From Promicromonosporaceae bacterium (lineage in GTDB: Bacteria; Actinomycetota; Actinomycetes; Actinomycetales; Cellulomonadaceae): 10,597 nt of DNA. Numbering within the stretch: the stretch's first letter is position 1; every line of letters starts with the position of its first letter. Under the pieces are notes generated by a model, which saw only the letters and a program-made list of their open reading frames with translations, was not told where the DNA came from and searched no databases. Location of the stretch: positions 1-10,597 of the forward strand of contig WQZL01000077.1 of NCBI GenBank assembly GCA_009780755.1, read 5' to 3'. Both the position numbers and the translations under genes were made by a program. This document shows, piece by piece, positions 1 through 7,251 of this stretch.

Positions 1-323
1 AGATCAGACCTAGCAATCGACTCAATCTCAGTAACACGCGAAGCCAAAGCAGGAGTCACCTGACGCCCATACCCCTGCACCTGACGCCTATACCCATCCA
101 CCGCAGCATCATCAAACACCACATTCCCAGATCGACGGGCCGTTGGTGCGCCAGTAGAGGAAAACTTGGCTGAGGCTGGGGTATGTGGTGAAGTAACGCG
201 CTGCACCGTTGGGATACCAGGAATGACCGGTTGAGCAGCTACCACCCCATCCGCAGCGGCTACTGCTTGCTCAACTTGTGTTAGGTATTTTCGTGCGGGG
301 GCGCCGCTAAATCCTCTGGGCAT
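1..323 (-). CDS. N-terminal part of an unrecognised protein downstream of essC (candidate T7SS substrate), cut by window edge
   Basis: An open frame starts at ATG 323-321 and runs without a stop to base 1, giving 107 residues of a longer protein. The start is well supported: an AGGAGG ribosome-binding site lies at 333-338, nine bases upstream, and the ATG overlaps the stop of the preceding gene (TAATG). The visible part has a short helical stretch (about residues 10-30), a Pro/Ala/Thr/Ser-rich segment with little predicted structure (31-68), and a probably helical segment from F70 onward. That last segment contains the imperfect repeat GYRRQV-Q-GYGRQV (77-89). No signal peptide or membrane helix is visible. 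I do not recognise a family. Its place directly after essC and a small helical protein is where T7SSb loci carry substrates and their partners, so a secreted protein is the leading inference. Another locus-specific accessory protein remains possible. Confidence 0.7.
   Translation of the reverse strand, partial: MPRGFSGAPARKYLTQVEQAVAAADGVVAAQPVIPGIPTVQRVTSPHTPASAKFSSTGAPTARRSGNVVFDDAAVDGYRRQVQGYGRQVTPALASRVTEIESIARSD
57..95. repeat. Imperfect 18-base tandem direct repeat inside the truncated gene
   Basis: Two copies of an 18-base unit lie at 57-74 and 78-95, separated by three bases and differing at one position (cccata versus cctata). The period is 21 bases, so the frame is kept and each copy encodes GY(R/G)RQV on the minus strand. 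This looks like a duplicated heptad-like protein segment in a helical region rather than a DNA element. Confidence 0.75.
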
Positions 324-652
324 TAGTTACTGCCTCCTGGTGCTGGGGTTACTGTGACTGGGTGAATTTCGTCAGGGAACCTGGTTCGGGAATCAATTAC
401 TAGAACGCGTGTGGCGGTGTTGTCCATGAATTGTTGCAATCGGTCGAGTGTTTCGATTGCGGCAAGCATTGTCTGGGCGGTTACGCTAGCAAATTCTTCG
501 GCTTCTGTTCTGGCTGTGCCGTCGGTTGGTGCTAGGGCGCCTCTGGCGGCGGTGTTGAACCCGGCAGCGGCTTGCCGGTCGCCTTGTAGTAAGCGGCCTA
601 CGGCGCTGGTACGAGAACGCACTGCGGATTGGTTGGTAGATATTTGACTCAT
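323..652 (-). CDS. Small helical-hairpin protein after essC, WXG100/Lap-like secretion partner candidate
   Basis: This is a 109-residue soluble protein starting at ATG 652-650, two bases after the essC stop. A weak AAGG ribosome-binding site lies within the end of essC, so translation is probably coupled. Sequence periodicity suggests helix 1 at residues 4-38, a turn at APTDGT (41-46), helix 2 at 47-92, and a Pro-rich tail (93-109). That is the size and shape of WXG100-superfamily proteins, but the turn has no WxG and the C-terminus has no YxxxD/E; the nearest match is V83-x3-D87. Small proteins of this shape encoded next to T7SSb substrates (for example DUF3130 or DUF5082 partners of LXG toxins) act as targeting partners. 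That role is inferred here from position and fold only. The stop codon overlaps the start of the next gene, linking the pair. There is no signal peptide or membrane helix. Confidence 0.8.
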   Translation of the reverse strand: MSQISTNQSAVRSRTSAVGRLLQGDRQAAAGFNTAARGALAPTDGTARTEAEEFASVTAQTMLAAIETLDRLQQFMDNTATRVLVIDSRTRFPDEIHPVTVTPAPGGSN

Positions 653-654
653 TG

Positions 655-3600
655 TTATACCTTACTTGTTTCTAAATCAGAACTGTTTTCGGATTGCGTG
701 GGGTGCTTGGGGATCTTGACTCTGCGTATCTGACCGCGCTTAACCCAGAATCCGATGTTTTGTGATGGCTGATAGCCATGAGGTGCGCGGATATCGATAA
801 TGGAGCCAGCATCTTCAGGTGGCCCGAGAATGATGGCGCCACTGGGGCTGGCGAACACGGTTCCTAGCCCGGCATAGGTTTCGAGCCTGCCATCGGTGGT
901 AGCAACGTAGGTGATGCCTGCCTCGACTCCTTGAGCTAGAAGGTTCTCAACTCTGAGTTCGTGTTCGAGAGTGTAGTTAAGGAAGGCGTTGAAATCATCA
1001 ATCAATACGAACACTGGGGCGGCAGTGGCGGCGTATTCACGGGCAGTGAGGCCAGCTTCCATACGAGCGGTAACCCGAGAATCAACAAGGAACTCCAGCG
1101 CCTCAATAAACTCATCCGCTGAGGAACTAGAACCAACATAGGTAACCTCTGGGTTATTGGCGTACTCGTTAAGATCGCCTGCCGGTGAGTCAGAGATGAA
1201 TACCTGGCTTGGTCCACCTAGATGCTGAGTGGTGAGTAGTTTAAGAATGTTGGTCTTCCCGCTAGCAGCCCGTCCGATGATGAGTTGGTACGGGATGGCC
1301 GGGTCGATACCGAGGGGGTCGATGGTTTCAGTGCAGAACCCGACCAGACTGGCGGGCTTGTCCGGGTTGAAGTGTTCAGCCAGGTGGTCAAGGGTGACGG
1401 TATCGGGTAGCACGCGGACACCTGCCGCTTTCGGAGCGGTGTTCGCTGCTGCGATTGCTTCGACGGTTTCTTGTAGGCCGGTGATGTACTCCAGGTCGCC
1501 GGTATATTCGGCTGGCATGTACCCCTGAGCAACATGGGCCTCTTCAAGCTTGATTAAGAGACGGCCTTGGGTTTCGGTCAGGGTGTACGGGGTACGGCCA
1601 GCGATCTCGGTAAGGTCAGTAGGATCGGTGAGGTAGTGGCTGATCTTGCGCTTGAAGTTTGACTGGATCATGTACCGAATCGCTGCCGGACGAGACGCTG
1701 AGGCCACCACGTAGATACCCGCGCTAGTACCATCACGAGTGAGTTTGACCATGAACTCATCGAGCTGCTCAGAAGCCTCAGCCACCACATCAAAGTTATC
1801 GATCAACACAATCATCGCTGGGAGAAGCTTGTCCCCCCGCGAGGTGGCCATCTGGTTAAACATCGTAAAGTGATGCGCCCCGACCTTAGCGAACGCCTGC
1901 TTCCGGGTTTTTAACTCACCGTTCAACGCGACGATGAGCTTGCCCAGCTTCTCAGCATTATCGATGGTCAGATAGTTCCCAGTATGCGGCAAGCCCCGTA
2001 GAGGAGATAGCGCAGAATTCCCGTAGTCCAACACATGGAACTGACACAGAGCAGGCGAATTATTCGCCGCCAGGGTCAACGCCAGATTGGTCAGAGTGGT
2101 GGACTTACCCGTGGCTGCCGCACCGAATACGGCAAGGTTCCCATCCTTAGCGAAATCATGCGCGAACTCTTGCTGGGTCTGCTTCTCTGGGATGTCTGCG
2201 ATACCCAAAGGCACCGTCAGATGGTGTTCGGTAATGAGGCCCACATCGTGTCCAACCTTGATGTGAGGAGTCACGATCACTTCTTCGAGCGGAGGCAACC
2301 AGGGCTTTTCTACATCTGGGCATCCCTGGGCCTCATACACTTCCCGAATGTGATCGACCATCACATCCAGCTGGGTTTGCTTCGCGTCCGTGCCAGCATC
2401 TACCGCGGAGAGATCCTCGTTGACCAGCACACCCTGGCCAAGCTCGTTGATGGTGTAGACCCGGCCATCAAAGCCGCGCTCGATAGCATCGGCCACATAC
2501 GGCGCGCCAGACCAGGCAGATTGGAACAACTCGTAAATCTCGTTGTTCCCTACCTGTAGGTAAGCCCGGCCCGGCTGAGTGATCCGCGCAGCGTCCGGGG
2601 TCTTGAGCACCTCGTTCGAGTCACTCTCATCGGCTACCTTAAGCGCGAGCTTGAACTTCGAGTTCGACCAAATCTGGTCATCAACCACACCCGAAGGCTT
2701 CTGCGTAGCCAAGATCAAGTGCACACCAAGCGAACGGCCAATTCGGGCGGTCGAGACCAGCTCGGCCATAAAGTCCGGCTGTTCCTTCTTCAACTCCGCG
2801 AACTCATCGGAGATGATGAACAGGTGCGGCAGAGGCAACGTAACCTCACCCGCCTTAAACGCCTTGGTGTAGGCATTGATGTTATTCACCCCGGCCTCAC
2901 CAAAAATGTGCTGCCGACGAGCAAGTTCGCTCTTGATCGAGGCCAACGCCCGCATAGAACCAGCCCCGTCAAGGTTGGTGATCGTGCCAAGCAGGTGAGG
3001 CAGGTTGTCAAACAGGTTGGCCATACCCCCACCCTTGTAGTCGATCAGCAAGAACCCGACCTCATACGGGTGGAAATACGCTGCGAGTGAAATGATGTAT
3101 GACTGCACAATCTCGGATTTACCCGAACCCGTAGTACCCGCCACCAGGCCGTGAGGGCCATGCGCGGCTTCGTGTAGGTTCAGGTTCACGATGTCATCCT
3201 TGCCGCGCAACCCCAACGGCACCGCCAACGACTTATGCGAGGCGGACTTCCCCCACAGCTGAGCGATGGGGATTTCTTCGGGGCGCTTTACCCCATACAG
3301 TTCAAAGAACGTCACCGCGTTTGGAATCTGCGTAGACACCCCATAAACATGCTGCAAGGGCGCAAGACGGCGAGCCACCATCTCCACATCCACCCCAGCC
3401 AACGGCGGCAAGGTCAGGGCGCAGTCACCCATGTTGGCTTCATTCATCACCAACGTACCACGCGTTGCACCATCAAGACGCAGCACGGTCTTAATGTTCT
3501 CCGGCAGGTTGGCTTGCATCTGGGTGGCCCAAATAAGCGAGAACCCCAACTGCGTATCTGCTCGTTGCAAGAACTCCATGATTGAGTGATTAATAACCAG

Positions 3601-5160
3601 CGAAGGGTTATCCACCACAAACACGTAGTGCGGCAGGAACTTAGAATCCTGTTTCGACTCCCCCGTCTTTAAGCTTCGCTGCTTTAACACCTGCGCCAGA
3701 TTACCAAGCGCCTGGTCACGATGATTTTCCGCTGAAACCAAGCCAGTGACATTAATGTTCTTCACCCGGCAATGCGGCAACCACCTAGCCCATTCAAACT
3801 TGGAGCGTCCTTCATCATCGGTTAGCACAACCACTTCAACATCGTGATACGACTGGAAGAAGCTCAACTCCATCAGCAAAGAGGTAAGCAGACCTCGCGC
3901 ATGTCTAGGATCACCCACCAGACCAAGGTGCGCCTTCTTTAGATCAACTACCACCGGCATATCATCAATCACCTGATGAGCATTCAGCACATCATTAACC
4001 TGCTCATCGAGTGGCACCCCTGCCTCATCCGCGCCTTTCTTCGACTTCTTCTTTGCCTTACGACGCTTAGCAGAGCCATCTTGATCGTCTTCCCTTTGCA
4101 GCGTCACCTGATAAGTGGTAGACACAGAAGTACTACCCACCGATAAGGTAAGGAAGTCCGCATCATTAACCCCACGTTCAAACACCCGCGAAGAATAGCC
4201 CGCCATTTCCGAAGCGATCTGTGCCGGGGTTAAATAGTGGTACCGGGCGGCCTTTTCCTGCGCGGCCTTAAACCCATGCAGATCTTTTCGCATGTCACGT
4301 AAATACTGATCGTAATCGGCTTGCTCCTGCCCGCCCGTGATCTTACGCTCTCGTCGCTCCCCGAAATAGGAGAATACCGAGGTGATAGTAGTGCCAACGG
4401 TCATCACCGCACCCATCAGCATCATCAAACCCTGCCCCATAAAGAAGCCCATACCAGCAGTAAGCAGAGCGGAGAACACCGGGGGCACAATTAACTTGCC
4501 CAGCCCAGAAAGGCCCAGCTCTGGGGGAGATGGCGGCTTCTTCAACTCCACCTTATCTGTTGGCGGACGATACACCTGACGCGGAGGGCGCTTAAATACC
4601 GGATATTCCTCCGGTCGTTTCGGTGCATGCATGGCCGCGTTCAACCGCGACTCCACTCCCACGCCAAGTACCGAAACATAGCCCTCGGCCAGCGAGACCT
4701 TAAACGACCGGTTAACCCAAATGGCATCCCCGGCCACGGCAACATGTTCACCAACGCCAAGACGAACCCCATTTAGGTAGACGGGCATCTCGTCATGCCA
4801 CACCCGCAACACCGAACCCTCAACAGAAACGGCCGTACCAACCGTGCCATCTACGCAGAAGGGATAAATGTGATCGCCAACCGCCGAGCCAATCCGTAGC
4901 GCACCATCAACCACCGACCGGGTCGATAGATCAACCGGCTCATCAAACACGGCCAACGCCCACATCCCGGCAGCAATCTCGGTTGCCGAACCGAACGACG
5001 CTCCGGCCACCTCAGCCAACAACGCATCAGGGTCCAAATCACTAAGCAGGCCCGGTCCACTGCCAAACGCTTGCATCAGCCCAGCGACCTCACCGGCCGT
5101 CACAGCGGGAGAAAACTCCCAACACCTATCATCGGTAAATACCACTAACGTCGCGGCCAT
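655..5160 (-). CDS. essC: EssC-type T7SS membrane ATPase (FtsK/SpoIIIE family)
   Basis: This is the motor of a type VII secretion system, which binds substrates and drives export across the cytoplasmic membrane. The 1501 residues are close to Bacillota EssC (about 1480). In order it has a tandem FHA-type N-terminal region (about 1-165), a basic/Pro-rich linker, two membrane helices (about 221-243 and 246-266), and a degenerate D0 domain (about 400-635). Three P-loop ATPase domains follow. D1 has Walker A GTTGSGKS (675-682), the LIDYKGGG motif (705-712) and Walker B FIISDE (781-786). D2 has GAAATGKS (1013-1020), but Walker B is LIDN, with Asn1122 where the catalytic Glu would be. D3 has GRAASGKT (1296-1303) with LIDD (1386-1389). 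D1 therefore looks like the main active ATPase. The single-chain architecture and motif wording match EssC, not the mycobacterial EccC. A Lys-rich insertion (363-376) is unusual. The ATG overlaps the essB stop (TAATG). Confidence 0.96.
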   Translation of the reverse strand: MAATLVVFTDDRCWEFSPAVTAGEVAGLMQAFGSGPGLLSDLDPDALLAEVAGASFGSATEIAAGMWALAVFDEPVDLSTRSVVDGALRIGSAVGDHIYPFCVDGTVGTAVSVEGSVLRVWHDEMPVYLNGVRLGVGEHVAVAGDAIWVNRSFKVSLAEGYVSVLGVGVESRLNAAMHAPKRPEEYPVFKRPPRQVYRPPTDKVELKKPPSPPELGLSGLGKLIVPPVFSALLTAGMGFFMGQGLMMLMGAVMTVGTTITSVFSYFGERRERKITGGQEQADYDQYLRDMRKDLHGFKAAQEKAARYHYLTPAQIASEMAGYSSRVFERGVNDADFLTLSVGSTSVSTTYQVTLQREDDQDGSAKRRKAKKKSKKGADEAGVPLDEQVNDVLNAHQVIDDMPVVVDLKKAHLGLVGDPRHARGLLTSLLMELSFFQSYHDVEVVVLTDDEGRSKFEWARWLPHCRVKNINVTGLVSAENHRDQALGNLAQVLKQRSLKTGESKQDSKFLPHYVFVVDNPSLVINHSIMEFLQRADTQLGFSLIWATQMQANLPENIKTVLRLDGATRGTLVMNEANMGDCALTLPPLAGVDVEMVARRLAPLQHVYGVSTQIPNAVTFFELYGVKRPEEIPIAQLWGKSASHKSLAVPLGLRGKDDIVNLNLHEAAHGPHGLVAGTTGSGKSEIVQSYIISLAAYFHPYEVGFLLIDYKGGGMANLFDNLPHLLGTITNLDGAGSMRALASIKSELARRQHIFGEAGVNNINAYTKAFKAGEVTLPLPHLFIISDEFAELKKEQPDFMAELVSTARIGRSLGVHLILATQKPSGVVDDQIWSNSKFKLALKVADESDSNEVLKTPDAARITQPGRAYLQVGNNEIYELFQSAWSGAPYVADAIERGFDGRVYTINELGQGVLVNEDLSAVDAGTDAKQTQLDVMVDHIREVYEAQGCPDVEKPWLPPLEEVIVTPHIKVGHDVGLITEHHLTVPLGIADIPEKQTQQEFAHDFAKDGNLAVFGAAATGKSTTLTNLALTLAANNSPALCQFHVLDYGNSALSPLRGLPHTGNYLTIDNAEKLGKLIVALNGELKTRKQAFAKVGAHHFTMFNQMATSRGDKLLPAMIVLIDNFDVVAEASEQLDEFMVKLTRDGTSAGIYVVASASRPAAIRYMIQSNFKRKISHYLTDPTDLTEIAGRTPYTLTETQGRLLIKLEEAHVAQGYMPAEYTGDLEYITGLQETVEAIAAANTAPKAAGVRVLPDTVTLDHLAEHFNPDKPASLVGFCTETIDPLGIDPAIPYQLIIGRAASGKTNILKLLTTQHLGGPSQVFISDSPAGDLNEYANNPEVTYVGSSSSADEFIEALEFLVDSRVTARMEAGLTAREYAATAAPVFVLIDDFNAFLNYTLEHELRVENLLAQGVEAGITYVATTDGRLETYAGLGTVFASPSGAIILGPPEDAGSIIDIRAPHGYQPSQNIGFWVKRGQIRRVKIPKHPTQSENSSDLETSKV

Positions 5161-6344
5161 TACCAGCCCCCACCATCGCCAGGGGTAACACCAGCAGCCC
5201 GATCACGCTCAGCACGCAACCGGTCGATGTTCTCACTTAGACTACGCAGCAGCTCTTGCCGCTCGGCACCAGGCATCATCACATCAGACTCAACGAACGC
5301 GTGATGCTTGATGTAAACCAACAACATCCACTCCGTCTCCCCAAACCGCTGCGCGATCTCTAGCGCCTGGGCAAACTCCAAACGTCCTAAGTGAATCCAA
5401 AACTCAAACGTCGCCTCCTCAGCCGCCCGAGTCAGCCCCATCAGCACGTGACCGATCTGCTCATCATCGAGCGGCATCGAAACCACATAGGAGCGCGCCA
5501 AGAAGTGCTTCGTCTCAAACGACATGTCCGCAACAGCCACGCCCGCCATTGCCTGCTGCGCACCCACAAAATCAGATGCGATGTACGCCTGCGACGCCTC
5601 GATAATCCGCTCCTGGCCCGGAATCCCCTGGAAATAAGCGCTGAACGCGAAATACCCCACCGCCACCAGGCCAACCACCAACACCGGGATAAACACCCGC
5701 GCCAGGCGCGAACGCGACCGCGACACCAACACCTTCGTGGCCCGCGTACGCTCCGTAGTCGAAGCCCAAGCCTCCTCAATCCGACTCCGAATCGCCGCCA
5801 CCGAACCAAGCGTGACCAGTTCAGCCAGCAGACGATCATGCTTAAACAGATCAGCCCCACCAACCAGGAAATCCTCATAGGTTCCCTTACAAAGCACCTG
5901 TCCACACAACGCCAGGTACTTCTCCCGGAAGCTAGCCCCGCCCCCAAAAGGCGAACCAATGTCGCGAACCAGCACCTGCGGACGCAAGATACCGTCAACC
6001 ACAAGGTTGGACAGGCTCAGCGAAAACTCATAATCCGTCGCCAAGGATTCAAGCTCAGCCGCGTTCGCCAAGAACCGCAGCCGATCAGCCCGGGCAAGCC
6101 CCCGAACCGTAACCCCAAGCTTCAACCCATCACAGTCGAACTGGAACGCAACCTCGCTATCCCGCTCCTCAACTGAACACGGGCACAATCCCTCGGCCCG
6201 AAACGCCAGCAAATCCCGCTGCCCGCGCCCCGCCCTCAACCCAGCCCCGGGAACCAAAACCGTTCTTGCGACCTCGCTCGACACGGTCGCAGCAGCGGTG
6301 ACAAGTTGCTCCTCGCCTGGCGCTTCCATGATTTCCGTACTCAT
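5160..6344 (-). CDS. essB: EssB/YukC-like T7SS membrane protein
   Basis: This is a core T7SSb component: a bitopic membrane protein with a cytoplasmic pseudokinase-like domain that joins EssC in the secretion complex. The 394 residues show the family layout. There is a soluble N-terminal domain (about 30-200), a basic stretch rich in Arg and Ser (202-216), one membrane helix (about 217-237), and a helical C-terminal domain (about 245-382) expected outside the membrane. The stretches around FREKYLALCGQVL (139-151) and FWIHLGRLEFAQALEIA (315-331) read like YukC-family sequence. The C-terminus is Gly-rich. The ATG at 6344 overlaps the esaB stop by four bases (ATGA), with GGGAG seven bases upstream. 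The essC start in turn overlaps its stop. The N-terminal extension before residue 30 is poorly conserved-looking and may be flexible. Confidence 0.92.
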   Translation of the reverse strand: MSTEIMEAPGEEQLVTAAATVSSEVARTVLVPGAGLRAGRGQRDLLAFRAEGLCPCSVEERDSEVAFQFDCDGLKLGVTVRGLARADRLRFLANAAELESLATDYEFSLSLSNLVVDGILRPQVLVRDIGSPFGGGASFREKYLALCGQVLCKGTYEDFLVGGADLFKHDRLLAELVTLGSVAAIRSRIEEAWASTTERTRATKVLVSRSRSRLARVFIPVLVVGLVAVGYFAFSAYFQGIPGQERIIEASQAYIASDFVGAQQAMAGVAVADMSFETKHFLARSYVVSMPLDDEQIGHVLMGLTRAAEEATFEFWIHLGRLEFAQALEIAQRFGETEWMLLVYIKHHAFVESDVMMPGAERQELLRSLSENIDRLRAERDRAAGVTPGDGGGW

Positions 6345-6643
6345 AACGCAACTCCCTGACTTGATAGTTCTTCGTGCTGAACAACCGACCGCAGAGCCGG
6401 TTCCGTGATCGCGGTGAGCATGTCTCCATCAACAACGCCCTCTTCATGTAACGGCCGCACCGCGCTGACCAACCGCCCTAACTGACTAGAGCGATACAAC
6501 ACCGTCGCCGCATCCTGAGCGGTCAACGAACCAGCATCCAACAGTACGCCCAGCGCCGTTACCAATGGCTGCTGCGCATCAAACCGGACATCCAGCACCT
6601 GCCCCGAACCGGGGAAGACGACCGTCACTGTCACCATGCTCAC
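6341..6643 (-). CDS. esaB: EsaB/YukD-like ubiquitin-fold protein
   Basis: This is a small cytoplasmic protein with a predicted beta-grasp (ubiquitin-like) fold, a standard T7SSb accessory thought to regulate or stabilise the machine. Residues 3-22 form an alternating V-T-V strand pair, followed by a helix (about 25-50). The stretch LHEEGVVDGDMLTAI (65-79) matches the closing strand of the fold. At 100 residues it is longer than YukD/EsaB (about 80) because of a charged tail (81-100). I place the start at GTG 6643, which overlaps the essA stop (TAGTG) and lies ten bases after an AGGAGG. An in-frame ATG at 6637 would remove only two residues but would lie sixteen bases from that ribosome-binding site. 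Confidence 0.85.
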   Translation of the reverse strand: MSMVTVTVVFPGSGQVLDVRFDAQQPLVTALGVLLDAGSLTAQDAATVLYRSSQLGRLVSAVRPLHEEGVVDGDMLTAITEPALRSVVQHEELSSQGVAL

Positions 6644-7167
6644 TATCTGTTGCCCTCCTGGATTAAAGACGCCTGCTCACGGCGTCGAGACCGACGAAAT
6701 GCCACAGCACCAACCGCAGCCAAGAAAGCCGTTCCGATCAGCACCGACCAAACCAACAATGGCGACAAGCCCTCATCCGGCGTCACAGCCTGCAGCAACA
6801 CGCCAGGACGGACCGGCTCGCGGAAAAGATCATTGTCTGCTGCTCCCTGCAAAGCTCGCTCTCGCGGATCGGATGAAGTCACCAGATTCGGCTCAGTGAA
6901 CAGCCCGTCAAACTGGGCCTCACGAGCCGCCTGCCTCAACTCATACAGCGCCGCTGAGACTTCCTGCGCGGACTCTGAAAAGAGGTCAATCTCCCACAAC
7001 CGAGTCACCGCGCCCACCCGAGCAGCCCCTTGACGAGAAAGCACACTCGGATCAATCACGAGGCCACTGCCAGGCTCCGAATCGACCTCGCCTGCAACAT
7101 GCCAGGGCAAGCCCGGCGCGGAAACCCCAACTACCGACAACACGGCAGCAAGAACAGCCCGAAACAC
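6643..7167 (-). CDS. essA: EssA-like T7SS membrane protein with N-terminal signal and C-terminal anchor
   Basis: The 174-residue protein has an N-terminal hydrophobic signal (about 1-20, possible cleavage near HVA-G, 23-26), an extracytoplasmic body, one membrane helix (about 135-157) and a basic Arg-rich cytoplasmic tail. This topology, the size (EssA is about 150 residues) and the position before esaB-essB-essC identify it as the EssA counterpart, although residue-level similarity is low. The body has three spaced short motifs: DLFSE (61-65), GLFTEP (88-93) and DLFREP (113-118). As I recall EssA, it also carries repeated LF-type motifs between its two hydrophobic ends. The start is GTG 7167, preceded by a purine-rich GGGGGAAG at a suitable distance. 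The gene begins 35 bases after a strong hairpin that separates it from the WXG100 gene. An unrelated protein of the same topology is the main alternative. Confidence 0.72.
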   Translation of the reverse strand: MFRAVLAAVLSVVGVSAPGLPWHVAGEVDSEPGSGLVIDPSVLSRQGAARVGAVTRLWEIDLFSESAQEVSAALYELRQAAREAQFDGLFTEPNLVTSSDPRERALQGAADNDLFREPVRPGVLLQAVTPDEGLSPLLVWSVLIGTAFLAAVGAVAFRRSRRREQASLIQEGNR

Positions 7168-7201
7168 GAACGCTTCCCCCCTAGCGATGAGTACACAACA
7201 C

Positions 7202-7242
7202 TACCGCTGGTGACGCCTCAGGAGGAGGCGTCACCAGCGGTA
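7202..7242 (-). terminator. Perfect 18-bp hairpin between the WXG100 gene and essA (attenuator or processing/stability stem)
   Basis: The arms at 7202-7219 and 7225-7242 are perfectly complementary (18 bp, G+C-rich) around a five-base loop (7220-7224). The stem begins ten bases after the WXG100 stop codon in the direction of transcription. On the minus strand it is followed by GTGTTGTG, which is not a true U-run, so it is probably a leaky terminator or a 3'-end stabilising stem rather than a full intrinsic terminator. No separate promoter is evident before essA, so the machine genes probably depend on read-through. Confidence 0.8.
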
Positions 7243-7251
7243 AGTAACAGA

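Noticed and set aside
2035..2559. Plus-strand open frame of 174 codons inside essC
   Set aside because: It lies opposite the conserved EssC sequence between D1 and D2 and shows no domain or ribosome-binding context of its own.
5391..6176. Plus-strand open frame of 261 codons opposite essB
   Set aside because: Its product is a basic, Arg/His/Pro-rich sequence with no domain pattern, typical of the antisense of a G+C-rich gene, while essB on the other strand is clearly recognisable.
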